Shown piece by piece: positions 1-10,337 of a DNA stretch of 64,000 nt; position 1 is the first letter of the stretch; the number at the start of each line of letters is the position of its first letter. The stretch is from the NCBI RefSeq assembly GCF_000744185.1, contig NZ_JQLL01000001.1, positions 2,013,001 to 2,077,000 of the forward strand, in the 5' to 3' direction. Made by a program: the position numbers and the translations under genes. The stretch is from Carnobacterium funditum DSM 5970 (lineage in GTDB: Bacteria > Bacillota > Bacilli > Lactobacillales > Carnobacteriaceae). The notes below the pieces were generated by a model, which saw only the letters and a list, made by a program, of their open reading frames with translations, made no database searches and was not told the origin of the DNA.

Positions 1-1
1 G

Positions 2-1159
2 GCATTAGTACACAACAAATTCTCTGATAAAGAATTTAATAATGCTTTTCAAATATATGGGGGTACACGATTTTCATTCATTATGTTAATTCCAGTAGTT
101 GTTTTACTGGCTATTGCCTTTACTTATATTTGGCCATTTTTCCAAAATGGTATTAACAGTTTAGGAACACTAATAAATCAAAGTGGAAATTTTGGGATTT
201 TCTTATATGGCTCATTAGAGCGTTTATTGATTCCAACTGGACTACATCACTTAGTCTATACGCCTTTCTTGTATACATCTCTAGGAGGAATTCAAGAAGT
301 TGGAGGACAAATTTTTGAAGGAGCAAGAAATATTTATTTTGCAGAAATTGCAGATCCTTCTGTTAAAATCTTATCTTCAAGTGTTATCTGGGATGCACGT
401 GGCATATCTAAAATGTTTGGATTAATTGGCGCATGTCTGGCTATGTATCATACAGCTAGCCCTGAAAATAAAGGGAAAGCAAGAGCAATATTAATTCCAG
501 CAGTAGTTACTTCATTTGTAGCTGGTGTAACCGAGCCAATCGAATTTTCATTCATGTTTGTCGCACCGCTATTATTTGCGGTACATGCGGTATTAAGTGG
601 GCTGAGCATGGTTGTATTAAATGTACTGAATGTAAGAGCCATTGGACCAAATGGTTTTATCGATTTCTTATTGTACAATGTACCGTTAGGAATTGAAAAA
701 ACAGGATGGCCAATGTATGTTCTAGTAGGATTAGTATTCTTTGCTATTTATTACTTCACATTCCGATTCTTGATTACCAAATTTAAGTTTAAAACCATTG
801 GACGTGAAGAGACAGGAAAAGAAACAAAATTATACTCTAAGAATGAATACAATGAAAGTAAAAGTAAAAAAGCAACCTCTAATGAAGCTCAACCTCAGGG
901 AGGTACTGGGTTAGCCAGCACAATTGTTGCGGCACTAGGTGGACCAGACAATATCAATACAGTAACCAATTGTTATACGCGTTTAAGATTAACATTAGAT
1001 CAGCCAGATAAAATAGATGAGCTGGTATTAAAAAATGATACAGGAGCAAGTGGAGTCATTATTAAAGATCACAATGTACAAGTCGTTTATGGGTTACAAG
1101 TAGAAAGTGTCAGAAAAGCTGTTGATCAGTTTTTAGGAAGAGAAGCAGAAGAAGAATAA
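2..1159 (+). CDS. PTS alpha-glucoside-type EIICB component (5' end outside window)
   Basis: Membrane sugar permease and phosphotransfer component of a PTS that takes up an alpha-glucoside as the 6-phosphate. The frame is open from base 2, so the gene starts upstream of the window; an internal ATG at 83 is not the true start. The visible 385 codons contain hydrophobic EIIC segments with the characteristic GVTEPIEF motif, then a linker rich in Lys/Glu/Ser, then an EIIB domain. The EIIB phosphorylation cysteine is in NCYTRLR, with its codon at 971-973. The 6-phospho-alpha-glucosidase gene follows 34 bp later, which supports maltose or related alpha-glucosides as substrate (inference). No EIIA domain is visible in this portion. 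Confidence 0.9.
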   Translation, partial: ALVHNKFSDKEFNNAFQIYGGTRFSFIMLIPVVVLLAIAFTYIWPFFQNGINSLGTLINQSGNFGIFLYGSLERLLIPTGLHHLVYTPFLYTSLGGIQEVGGQIFEGARNIYFAEIADPSVKILSSSVIWDARGISKMFGLIGACLAMYHTASPENKGKARAILIPAVVTSFVAGVTEPIEFSFMFVAPLLFAVHAVLSGLSMVVLNVLNVRAIGPNGFIDFLLYNVPLGIEKTGWPMYVLVGLVFFAIYYFTFRFLITKFKFKTIGREETGKETKLYSKNEYNESKSKKATSNEAQPQGGTGLASTIVAALGGPDNINTVTNCYTRLRLTLDQPDKIDELVLKNDTGASGVIIKDHNVQVVYGLQVESVRKAVDQFLGREAEEE

Positions 1160-1187
1160 CTAAATGAGCTAATTTGAAAGGAAGTAA

Positions 1188-2519
<1,332 letters not shown>

Positions 2520-2538
2520 AGAGAGTAGAACTGTTTGA

Positions 2539-2574
2539 GGCAAGAAAAGGGGAATGTATTCGCCTTTTCTTGCC
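2539..2574 (+). terminator. Rho-independent terminator after malH
   Basis: Perfect 12-bp stem (2539-2550 with 2563-2574), 12-nt loop, followed by TTTTTA. It closes the PTS-malH operon. Confidence 0.9.
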
Positions 2575-2580
2575 TTTTTA

Positions 2581-3035
2581 TGGAAAAAATAAAAGAGAGA
2601 GTTATTTTTTTGTCGGAAAAAATGGCAATGGTCATTATATGAAAATAGTTCATAATGAGATTGAATAGGACAAGATGCAATCCAGAGCAGAAGGATTTAA
2701 TATATGATAATTCTGAATAGGAGTTTGCCTTAGCGAATGGAGCAAAAGTATGGAATAAGGATTCGGCTGTCCGAAGCTAGTTAATAGAATTAACACAAAC
2801 AATTTTCGGGAAAGATAACAAATGATAGACTATTCAATAGATGATGGCTTCTTCTGCTAAAGACAAGCGACTATTGAAGAAGCTTTAAAAATACGCATTT
2901 TCGTTCCGGTAATGACTTAAGCGTTAAGGCTACGGTAGGCTTCAATTGTTGTAGAATCGTTTGGTGAAAAAAATAGACTTATCATTGCGTAATGAATTCG
3001 GAAGACATGCAATTCAAAGTAAGGAGGACTAGAAA
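2581..3035 (+). other. Non-coding 455-bp gap before gntK, possibly decayed sequence
   Basis: No ORF of useful length occurs on either strand. A small inverted repeat TTCGG-CTGT-CCGAA (2762-2775) could be an operator. Around 2870-3010 short conceptual peptides interrupted by stops resemble coding sequence, so this may be a decayed regulator gene, but I cannot assign it. The gntK ribosome site AAGGAGG is at 3021-3027. I see no convincing sigma-A promoter. Confidence 0.4.
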
Positions 3036-4562
3036 ATGAAAGAGCAAAAAAGGTATACAATTGGTGTGGATATTGGCACTACGAGTACAAAAGCCGTTTT
3101 ATACCAAGATGATTTGCAAATAAGCGATAGTGCATACGTAGGATACGATACCATTCAAACAGAAGTAGGGATGGCTGAGCAAGATCCAAAGGCAATTTTC
3201 CAAGCAGTTATGACAACTATTCGTACATTAATGGAAAACAATAAAATCAAAGACCAAATCGATTTTATCTCTTTCTCTAGTGCCATGCATAGCGTGATTA
3301 TTGTAGATGAACAAAATGACTTGTTGACAAATTGTATCATCTGGGCAGATAATCGCTCAACTGAATTGGTAGCTCAACTAAAAGCGACAACAGATTGGAA
3401 ATTAGTGTATCAGAAAACTGGAACGCCGATTCACTCCATGACACCATTGAGTAAAATCATTTGGTTAAGAGAGCAATACCCTGCAATTTTTAAGAAAGCC
3501 AAAAAAATTATTGGCATAAAAGAATATATTCTCTATCAGTTGACTGGCGAGTACAAAATCGATTATTCAATTGCTTCAGCTACGGGATTGTTTAATATCC
3601 ATGAATTGCTTTGGGATAAAGACATCTTAAAGTTGATTGGAATAGAAGAGTTCACTCTATCTGAACCGGTAGACGTTGACTATAGATGGCATGCAATTAA
3701 AGAAGAGTATGCTGACGAAATGTCTATTGCTTTAGAAACAGATTTAGTCATTGGTGCCAGTGATGGTTGCTTATCCAATCTTGGTGTTGGAGCAATGGAT
3801 CCTGGAGAAACGACCATTACCATCGGTACAAGTGGGGCTATTCGAATGGTAACCAATGAGATTGTATTGGATGCACAAGGTAGAACTTTTTGTTATTATT
3901 TATCAAAAAATCGATGGGTTATTGGTGGGGCAGTAAACAACGGGGGTAACGTGATGAGTTGGTTGGCTGCGATTTTCTCATCTGATGACAGTCCGAATAC
4001 AGATGCTGAAATTGGGATAAGATTAGAGTATCTTAATCAATTAGCTGGACAAGTGAAACCTGGCGCAGATGGCTTGATTTTTTTACCTTACTTAAATGGG
4101 GAACGTGCTCCAATATGGGAATCGGAAGCTACTGGAAGTTACATTGGGTTAGCTTCTCGACATACTACCGGACACATGGTACGAGCAGCAATGGAAGGTG
4201 TGTTGTTTAATCTTTATGAGGTTTGGCAGCTTATTCAAGAAGTCGGTGGACCATCTAAAACGATTAAAGTAACAGGAGGCTTTTTAAATTCTCCCTTGTG
4301 GAAACAAATGCTTGCAGATATTTTTGACAGACCCATTCAACAACCGGTTAGCTTTGAAAGTTCTTGTTTAGGTGCAGTCTTAATTGGAAAAGGAATTGAA
4401 AAAAGCAACAGTCTATTGTTAGAAGATAGAGATGAATCAAAAGACTGGATCAAACCTAACGAGCAGGTGACAAAAAATTATCAAAATAGTATACTCGTCT
4501 TTCAAAAAGCAGCTAATGAAATGAGTAAAGTTCGTAAAATCTTAAATGAATCAAATGAGTAA
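3036..4562 (+). CDS. gntK: gluconate kinase (FGGY carbohydrate kinase family)
   Basis: Phosphorylates gluconate with ATP to 6-phosphogluconate, feeding the pentose phosphate/phosphoketolase route. The 508 residues have both FGGY domains. The N-terminal phosphate-binding loop is DIGTTSTK (residues 12-19). The C-terminal domain carries the GGFLNSPLWKQMLADIFDRPI-type adenosine-binding segment, a GG-x-x-x-S-P-L-W block typical of gluconokinases rather than xylulokinases. AAGGAGG precedes the ATG by 8 bp. It is monocistronic here, with no permease or 6-phosphogluconate dehydrogenase alongside. Related FGGY kinases cannot be fully excluded. Confidence 0.85.
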   Translation: MKEQKRYTIGVDIGTTSTKAVLYQDDLQISDSAYVGYDTIQTEVGMAEQDPKAIFQAVMTTIRTLMENNKIKDQIDFISFSSAMHSVIIVDEQNDLLTNCIIWADNRSTELVAQLKATTDWKLVYQKTGTPIHSMTPLSKIIWLREQYPAIFKKAKKIIGIKEYILYQLTGEYKIDYSIASATGLFNIHELLWDKDILKLIGIEEFTLSEPVDVDYRWHAIKEEYADEMSIALETDLVIGASDGCLSNLGVGAMDPGETTITIGTSGAIRMVTNEIVLDAQGRTFCYYLSKNRWVIGGAVNNGGNVMSWLAAIFSSDDSPNTDAEIGIRLEYLNQLAGQVKPGADGLIFLPYLNGERAPIWESEATGSYIGLASRHTTGHMVRAAMEGVLFNLYEVWQLIQEVGGPSKTIKVTGGFLNSPLWKQMLADIFDRPIQQPVSFESSCLGAVLIGKGIEKSNSLLLEDRDESKDWIKPNEQVTKNYQNSILVFQKAANEMSKVRKILNESNE

Positions 4563-4815
4563 GAATGACCATTAAAAAAAGTTCCTACCTGAATCATTCA
4601 TAGTTGGTCTAGAAACGTATTAAAAGTCTATTGTGAAGCTAGTTGCTTGTTGATTTCCCAATATGCTTTGGATGTGCAATGGGAATAGCGTTGTTAAACA
4701 TATGATAATCTTTTCTTCGTGATACAGGGGCTGAGTTGAAAGCAATATGAATCCTGCTTTCATGGTTTCAATAGTGGGCAAATAACGTAGTCTAATCTTC
4801 AATGGATTAAATAAA
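4563..4815 (+). other. Convergent intergenic region between gntK and fda, nothing recognised
   Basis: No supported gene. A 60-codon minus-strand frame here has no ribosome site and no recognisable composition, so I do not call it. Confidence 0.4.
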
Positions 4816-4852
4816 AAAAGAAGTCAACTCACATAGTGGGCTGACTTCTTTT
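4816..4852. terminator. Bidirectional terminator between gntK and fda
   Basis: Stem AAAAGAAGTCA/TGACTTCTTTT (4816-4826 with 4842-4852) with further pairing inside. A7 on the left and T4 on the right allow it to act for both converging genes, best for fda. Confidence 0.85.
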
Positions 4853-4862
4853 AGTTTATTCA

Positions 4863-5756
4863 TTAGTTTTTATGAATCGAAGCATCATAAATAGAGTCGA
4901 TAGAATCTTTAATGGTTTTATTAAATTCTTCATTGGATTGAGTTACATTCAAGTTTTCACTTAATGCTCTAGAGAAACTAGCAATAAGATGGTTATTTCC
5001 TTTTAATTTTTTATTGGCTTCATCCCTTGCATACCCTCCAGATAAAGCTACGACACGGACAACTCTAGGGTGTTCACTTAATTTTTCATAGGTGTTAGCA
5101 ACTGTTGGAAGGCTAATTTTTAACATCACATTTTCGTTTTCAGATAATAGATCCAATTGTTTTTTCAATTCTTCGTAAAGAATTTTTTCTGATGCCTCTT
5201 TATCTTTGCTGTGGATATCTACTTCTGGTTCAATAATTGGAACTAAACCAGCGGCGATAATTTGTTTGCCAACGTCAAATTGTTGTTTAACTAATTTTTT
5301 AATACCTGCTGGGTTAGCTTCTTTAATAACAGAACGCATTTTTGTACCAAAGATATGACGTTCAATGGCTCTTTTAAGCAGAGGCCCTAAATCAGTGATA
5401 GGTTTCATCAGTTGAACACCCTCTGTTAATTCTTCCATGCCGTTATCAACTTTTAAGAATGGAACAATTCCTTTTTTATTAGCTAAATAATCAGCTGTGT
5501 AGAGACCATCAATTTTACGATCCATTGTTTGTTCAAAAAGAATAGCTCCTAGAATAGAATCAGAATTAAAAGCTGGTGCAGTAATGATACGAGTTCGCAT
5601 CTCATGAACCAGACTAAACATATCATCTTCATTAGAATAAGCATCTTCAAGAACACCGTATATAGCTAGTGCTTTAGGAGTACTTCCACCACTTTGATCA
5701 AGTGCCGCGATGAATCCTTTATTGTTTTTGACTTTTTCTAGTTGATCTTTGTTCAT
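4863..5756 (-). CDS. fda: fructose-bisphosphate aldolase, class I
   Basis: Cleaves fructose-1,6-bisphosphate to dihydroxyacetone phosphate and glyceraldehyde-3-phosphate through a lysine Schiff base, with no metal needed. The 297-residue product has the usual length of Firmicutes Fda. It starts [21 protein letters not shown], and the [12 protein letters not shown] block is diagnostic. Lys213 in MLKISLPT is the likely Schiff-base lysine, and the IEPEVD acidic cluster lies at 175-180. I chose the ATG at 5756 because AAGGAGTGGGAAGA precedes it; a longer frame to 5828 runs into promoter-like AT-rich sequence and lacks a ribosome site. Monocistronic. Confidence 0.93.
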   Translation of the reverse strand: MNKDQLEKVKNNKGFIAALDQSGGSTPKALAIYGVLEDAYSNEDDMFSLVHEMRTRIITAPAFNSDSILGAILFEQTMDRKIDGLYTADYLANKKGIVPFLKVDNGMEELTEGVQLMKPITDLGPLLKRAIERHIFGTKMRSVIKEANPAGIKKLVKQQFDVGKQIIAAGLVPIIEPEVDIHSKDKEASEKILYEELKKQLDLLSENENVMLKISLPTVANTYEKLSEHPRVVRVVALSGGYARDEANKKLKGNNHLIASFSRALSENLNVTQSNEEFNKTIKDSIDSIYDASIHKN

Positions 5757-5793
5757 TCTTCCCACTCCTTCATAATAGATTGTATTCCTTTTA

Positions 5794-5822
5794 TTTATAT
5801 AATAATCATATAAATAGTGTAA
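5794..5822 (-). promoter_or_regulatory. Putative sigma-A promoter of fda
   Basis: On the minus strand TTACAC, a 17-bp spacer and TATAAA lie about 40 bp upstream of the chosen fda start. The -35 is a partial match. Confidence 0.45.
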
Positions 5823-5891
5823 CACCAAAAGACCAAAAAGTAGAAGTGATGTGCTTTAGCTTCAGTACTAGTCTAGTTGGTTAAAAGACTG

Positions 5892-5897
5892 TATAAT
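5892..5897 (+). promoter_or_regulatory. Perfect -10 box TATAAT upstream of the esterase operon
   Basis: TATAAT lies about 74 bp before the esterase ATG. No good -35 is seen at 16-18 bp, so strength is uncertain. Confidence 0.4.
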
Positions 5898-5970
5898 GAT
5901 ACTTAACAAAGAAGACAGGCATAACCCTTGTTAAGTTTAATCAGTAAAAAATCGATAAGAGGTGAAAAAT

Positions 5971-6894
5971 ATGAAACTACTCGTTAAAATAGTTTTAAAA
6001 CTATTGTCTTCGCCAAAAATAAATATAGAAGAGGATTACCTTTGGATTCGTAAAATGCAACACTTTTTTTCAGGGAAACCGATTCGAACAAACTACCGAA
6101 TTTTAGATCGGAAAATCTATTCAGCAGATAAAAGTCATGATATACCTGTACGCATTTTTCAACCAGTAGAAAAAAAGGATAACGAGGTGTTATTATTTTT
6201 TCACGGAGGTGGTTGGGTAATTGGAGATATCAATACGTATACCAAGCCCTGTATGAATATGGCTGATTTGACAGGAAGAACGGTCTATTCAGTAGATTAT
6301 CGTTTGGCACCTGAGTACCCTTATCCAGCCGGACTAGAAGACTGCTACCGTGTGGCAGATGTGATGCTAGATAATTTATCATTAATAGGATTAACAGACG
6401 CTTCACAACTAATCTTAATTGGTGATTCAGCTGGTGGGAATTTGGCAGCAGCCGTTTCTTTGTTGTTACGAGACAACCGAAAAGATTATCCACAGCAACA
6501 AATTTTGCTTTATCCTGTTACATTCTGGGATCACACAGAGGATTCACCGTATGAATCTATTCGAACAAAAGGGACGGAATACGGACTAACTGCAAAAAAA
6601 GTAAGCGAATATATGAAATTGTACCAACCTGACAAAGAGAAACGAAAAAGTCCTTATATTGCTCCTTTAATGGCACCAAATCTTGCCAATCAACCCAGTA
6701 CCCTTATTTTAACATCAGAAAACGACCCATTACGTGATGAAGGTGAAGCATATGGAGAGGCACTAAAAGAGGCTGGGAACAATGTCCGAATTCATCGAGT
6801 CAAAGAGAGCGTTCATGGATTTATTACGTATCCTAAAGTTTCAAAGTTAGTCATAGAAGCCTATCACGAAATAAATGATTTTTTAGATAAATAG
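5971..6894 (+). CDS. alpha/beta hydrolase, hormone-sensitive-lipase-type esterase
   Basis: Probable carboxylesterase, 307 residues. The oxyanion-hole motif HGGGW is at 78-82, the nucleophile Ser153 is in GDSAGGN, and Asp252 (ENDPLRDEG) and His282 (ESVHGF) complete the catalytic triad, so the fold and active site look intact. No secretion signal is seen; the N-terminus is short, basic and amphipathic. I chose ATG 5971 over an in-frame GTG at 5962 because AGAGGTG sits 6-7 bp before the ATG and overlaps the GTG. It is the first gene of a three-gene cassette with an acyltransferase-like protein and a zinc-ribbon membrane protein, suggesting acyl-ester chemistry. The substrate is unknown. Confidence 0.85.
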   Translation: MKLLVKIVLKLLSSPKINIEEDYLWIRKMQHFFSGKPIRTNYRILDRKIYSADKSHDIPVRIFQPVEKKDNEVLLFFHGGGWVIGDINTYTKPCMNMADLTGRTVYSVDYRLAPEYPYPAGLEDCYRVADVMLDNLSLIGLTDASQLILIGDSAGGNLAAAVSLLLRDNRKDYPQQQILLYPVTFWDHTEDSPYESIRTKGTEYGLTAKKVSEYMKLYQPDKEKRKSPYIAPLMAPNLANQPSTLILTSENDPLRDEGEAYGEALKEAGNNVRIHRVKESVHGFITYPKVSKLVIEAYHEINDFLDK

Positions 6895-6895
6895 C

Positions 6896-6928
6896 AGAGA
6901 AATAAAAGAGAAATAAAAGAGAAATAAG
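6896..6928 (+). repeat. Three tandem 11-bp repeats between esterase and acyltransferase genes
   Basis: Unit AGAGAAATAAA at 6896-6906 and 6907-6917, with a third copy 6918-6928 differing at the last base. The array begins two bases after the esterase stop and ends just before the AGGAGG of the next gene. Confidence 0.9.
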
Positions 6929-6947
6929 GCAGAATAGGAGGAATAAG

Positions 6948-8342
6948 ATGAAACGAAAAACTTGGGTACGACTGGATAATGCTTCTAATATCTTTTTAGC
7001 TACGATGACGGACAGAGATACAAAAGTTTTTCGTTTGACAGCAGAAATGACTGATCTCGTTGACTCTAAATTGTTACAAAAAGCCTTGGATAAAACATAT
7101 GAGCAATACTTGCTTTATCACAGTGTCTTAAGGCGCGGTGTCTTTTGGTATTATTTAGTGATGAGCGAAATCAAACCTAAAGTTGTTACAGAAGTGTTGC
7201 CACCCTGTACTCAACTGTATCACTTTGATCAAAAAGAACTGTTATTTAGAGTAATCTATCAAGAAAATCGCATTCACTTAGAAGTTTTTCATGTGTTATC
7301 AGATGGAATAGGAGCGACGTGGTTCTTTGAAGATCTTATTAAAGAGTATGTTTTTTTACGAGTTCATGGGATTGCTGAAAATAAGTGGGATAAAACGACT
7401 ATTCAATTAGAACAGCATTTGGAAGATAGTTTTAATCAGCATTTCCGAGAGCAAGGCCAAAATACCTTTAGTGATGCCGCTCGGTCAGCCTATTTTTCAG
7501 TGATTGAAACAAGCAAGCGAGCCGGGAAAGTGGTTGTAGAATATGGTAAGAAAACATCTTCTTGGTTAGGCTCATCTGCAAAAATAGAATCCAATAAAAA
7601 ACACGTTTATCAGATAAGAAAGAAGAGAACACCCGATAATCGTCCACGTGTAGTAGAGTTGAGTATGCCGCTAAAAGATGTGATTCAGTTGGCTAAAAAA
7701 CAAAATGTTTCCTTAACGGTTTATTTAATGGCCCTTTTTTTTGAATCTATTCGAAAATCGGAGCCAAATTTTAAATTAACCGATACGATAGCCATTTCCG
7801 TTCCAGTCAACTTACGACAGTTTTACCAGTCAAATTCTGCACGTAATTTTTTTAGTACCATTCGATTGGAATATACGTATATGAAAGATGCAGACTTTAA
7901 TCATCTTTGCACTAGTTTAAGTGAGCAATTGCACCATCATTTAGAACCAAAAAAATTAGGAGAACGATTAAACAAATTAATTAAAGCTGAGTACCATCCA
8001 ATAGCGCGAGTGTCTCCAAGACCTGTCAAAGATGCTATTTTGAAATGGATTAATCGACAAAATAATCGGAAAGTAACGGTTGCGATGTCTAATTTAGGGC
8101 AGCTTGCTTTCCCATACCCCATTAGCAATCATATCAAGCAAATTTACTTTAAGACATCTGCTGTTAGGCCACAATTTTGTATGATTAGTTATGAAAACGT
8201 ATTAACTCTCAGTTTTACGTCGCCTTTTATTGATGTAGCGATTCAAAAAGAATTTGCGCGTTTCTTGAGTGGAGAAGGCATACCAGTAACCGTTGCCGTT
8301 AACCAAGTAACAAACGCTGAGCTTGGAGGGGGACGAGAATGA
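6948..8342 (+). CDS. condensation/alcohol-acetyltransferase-like protein with HxxxDG motif
   Basis: 464-residue cytoplasmic protein of the CoA-dependent acyltransferase/condensation superfamily. The catalytic signature HVLSDG is at His115-Asp119-Gly120. A C-terminal segment (SFTSPFIDVAIQKEFARFL) resembles the second half of the alcohol acetyltransferase fold. Length and layout fit stand-alone alcohol acetyltransferase-like proteins of Firmicutes rather than an NRPS domain; no carrier or adenylation domain is adjacent. AGGAGG precedes the ATG. It overlaps the next gene by ATGA, implying translational coupling. The likely role is transfer of an acyl group to an alcohol or amine; donor and acceptor are unknown. 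Confidence 0.7.
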   Translation: MKRKTWVRLDNASNIFLATMTDRDTKVFRLTAEMTDLVDSKLLQKALDKTYEQYLLYHSVLRRGVFWYYLVMSEIKPKVVTEVLPPCTQLYHFDQKELLFRVIYQENRIHLEVFHVLSDGIGATWFFEDLIKEYVFLRVHGIAENKWDKTTIQLEQHLEDSFNQHFREQGQNTFSDAARSAYFSVIETSKRAGKVVVEYGKKTSSWLGSSAKIESNKKHVYQIRKKRTPDNRPRVVELSMPLKDVIQLAKKQNVSLTVYLMALFFESIRKSEPNFKLTDTIAISVPVNLRQFYQSNSARNFFSTIRLEYTYMKDADFNHLCTSLSEQLHHHLEPKKLGERLNKLIKAEYHPIARVSPRPVKDAILKWINRQNNRKVTVAMSNLGQLAFPYPISNHIKQIYFKTSAVRPQFCMISYENVLTLSFTSPFIDVAIQKEFARFLSGEGIPVTVAVNQVTNAELGGGRE

Positions 8343-9004
8343 GCTGTTGTCCAGCATGTAAAACGAATGTTGAAGGCGAGTGGACAGAATGCCCATTATG
8401 TGGTCAATCGCTTAAACATCAGGGCAAAAAAGCTGAATATAATCCTTATCCGCCTATTCCGTTACGCTTTAACAGAGAAAAAGGCTTAAGGCTATTAATG
8501 ATTTTTACGATAATCAGTGGTCTTTTGTTTTTAGGAATAGAAGAAATTTGGCTTAATCAAAGTCAAGGGTTCCAATTAGCTGTTTTTGGAATAGTGAGTT
8601 TATGGACAGTGGTATACACGTTGATCCGAAAAAGAAGGAATATTGCTAAAAGTATTCTTTATCTACTAGTCCTGGTCTCTGTTATTAGCATCTATTTAGA
8701 TTATTTACTAGAATGGAACGGCTGGTCAACGACATATATGATTCCAGTTATCTGTATTTTTGCTGATTTAGCCTTAACGATTTCGGTTAAAATTATTTTT
8801 CCAGAATTAGGAGATTACATCCTCTACTTGTTAATTGTTGTTATCTTAGGTTTCTTTCCAGCGGTATTTCTTTTCTTTAACTGGACGACAAATCCAATCC
8901 CATCTTTACTATCGATGGGTATTAGTACGGTTATGTTTATCGTATTGTTTGTTTCTCATAAAAATGTCATCCTCTATGAGTGGAAAAAACGAATGCAAAT
9001 CTAA
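8339..9004 (+). CDS. zinc-ribbon polytopic membrane protein (DUF6320-like)
   Basis: 221 residues. An N-terminal zinc ribbon, CPAC at 4-7 and CPLC at 18-21, is followed from about residue 50 by five or six hydrophobic segments. It is coupled by ATGA overlap to the acetyltransferase-like gene, and the genes appear to form one transcription unit with the esterase. I recall this type of protein travelling with alcohol-acetyltransferase-like proteins, but I cannot verify the family name without a search. It may anchor the enzymes at the membrane or sense a product (inference). Confidence 0.65.
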   Translation: MSCCPACKTNVEGEWTECPLCGQSLKHQGKKAEYNPYPPIPLRFNREKGLRLLMIFTIISGLLFLGIEEIWLNQSQGFQLAVFGIVSLWTVVYTLIRKRRNIAKSILYLLVLVSVISIYLDYLLEWNGWSTTYMIPVICIFADLALTISVKIIFPELGDYILYLLIVVILGFFPAVFLFFNWTTNPIPSLLSMGISTVMFIVLFVSHKNVILYEWKKRMQI

Positions 9005-9052
9005 CGGTTTCTAGTGTGTTTAAATGGTTAACGCTAATTAGTAGTCAAAAAT

Positions 9053-9096
9053 AGCCTTCATACTCTTACAATGTAGTATCTGTAAGATAGAAGGCT
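9053..9096. terminator. Bidirectional terminator after the esterase cassette
   Basis: AGCCTTC/GAAGGCT outer stem (9053-9059 with 9090-9096) with an inner CTTACA/TGTAAG stem, then a T run. It also sits just past the stop of the converging minus-strand gene. Confidence 0.75.
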
Positions 9097-9100
9097 TTTT

Positions 9101-10084
9101 TTATTTTTTTGGATGGAATAGATTAGAATTTTCAACGATAGCAGCGAACAATCCAAAGCTGATACCCAAAATTGGGAAAATCATCCAGCCTGGTGACCAA
9201 GTGTCAAAAAGTAATCCAGAAATAACATAAATTCCTACAGCAAGTGGGAAAACAATATTAGCTACTTTAGTGGTTAATCGCTCACTAGCTACTCTTTTTG
9301 GAGTGTAGTCGCCGATGGAAAGCAACTTATCATAAGTTGAATGGATAATACCGAAAAATACGAATAGGAAAACACCAATAGAAACAAAACTGAGTAAAAA
9401 AATGAGTGGCCAAAACTGTTCTGAACTGAATAAAAGTAAGGGCACCAAAAGAGAAACAAGTCCGGCAATACAAAAGAGAACACCAAAGGTAATTCCCTTA
9501 GCAAATTGTGGTTTGAATTCTTTCAATTCTTTAGCTAAATTAGATTGTGTAATAGAATCAATTGAAATGACTTTCCCTTCAATACCAAATTGTTGTTCTT
9601 TAATACCAAAAGTAATAAACAACCCGATGGCAACAGCTATTAAAACTAAAAGCGGAATCAAAGAAAACAAAATGAGTAGAGAGGATTCCAAAGCAGAAAT
9701 AAAAGGCAAAAATCTAGCCATTTCTTGAATGAGTAAAGAAAGTGCTGGGGCGATTAAAATAAGGAAAATACCAAAAGCGATAGCCAAACCAAATTTTGAG
9801 CGGTGTGCTTTAAATTCTTCGACTTCATCGTTTGACCAGTTAAGAGTATTCTCATCGGGTTCACGTTCTTCAGTAGGTAAGCTAGCCATAGCAAGAAGTT
9901 CATCGGTATTGCCAAATTCGGCAATAGCCTTGGCAACAGCTTGCTGTTCGCTTTTATTTTCAGCTATTAATTGGGTGTACCTGTTTTCCATGTTTGATAG
10001 CATCTCTTGTTTTAGTTTGAACATCTCAGGGCTTTGCGGCAACCGTTCAAAAATAGAATTGACATAGTTTATAATGATAGACAT
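9101..10084 (-). CDS. HAAS-type (permease prefix domain) multi-pass membrane protein
   Basis: 327 residues. The N-terminal about 75 residues form the helical HAAS-like domain (regular helices with EFGNTDEL), usually encoded next to PadR-family regulators. About six membrane segments follow, at roughly 96-121, 132-160, 193-220, 224-248, 270-290 and 295-315. AAAGGAG precedes the ATG by 9 bp. No PadR gene is adjacent, which is unusual. A perfect inverted repeat lies just upstream (10112-10133). The function is probably envelope-stress sensing or signalling, but this is not established. Confidence 0.65.
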   Translation of the reverse strand: MSIIINYVNSIFERLPQSPEMFKLKQEMLSNMENRYTQLIAENKSEQQAVAKAIAEFGNTDELLAMASLPTEEREPDENTLNWSNDEVEEFKAHRSKFGLAIAFGIFLILIAPALSLLIQEMARFLPFISALESSLLILFSLIPLLVLIAVAIGLFITFGIKEQQFGIEGKVISIDSITQSNLAKELKEFKPQFAKGITFGVLFCIAGLVSLLVPLLLFSSEQFWPLIFLLSFVSIGVFLFVFFGIIHSTYDKLLSIGDYTPKRVASERLTTKVANIVFPLAVGIYVISGLLFDTWSPGWMIFPILGISFGLFAAIVENSNLFHPKK

Positions 10085-10111
10085 GTCTCATTCTCCTTTC
10101 CTTGATGGATA

Positions 10112-10133
10112 AATGAACAAGGAGTTGTTCATT
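10112..10133. promoter_or_regulatory. 22-bp perfect inverted repeat upstream of the HAAS gene
   Basis: AATGAACAA-GGAG-TTGTTCATT, 28 bp before the start of the minus-strand gene and upstream of its ribosome site. The position suits an operator, or a leader hairpin in the mRNA. Confidence 0.6.
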
Positions 10134-10337
10134 CTGAATAAGGTTTAACGTTTATCTAACCAGACTGAAAATGACTATTGTAATGTTTCTTTTTATGAAA
10201 TCAATTAGAAGTGGTTTGCTACCGGCATGAATGTGAATGCTAAAATCCTATTTATTTTATAGTATCTGATTTGTGAAATTAGGATAGACAAAATATCTTT
10301 ATTCAAGTAACTTGATTTTTTGGAAATAGCAATAGAT

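Noticed and set aside
4620-4802. 60-codon minus-strand ORF between gntK and fda
   Set aside because: No ribosome site, no recognisable composition, and it lies between convergent genes.
9402-10067. Two plus-strand ORFs opposite the HAAS gene
   Set aside because: Shadow frames of a well-supported minus-strand gene with a ribosome site; no start signals of their own.
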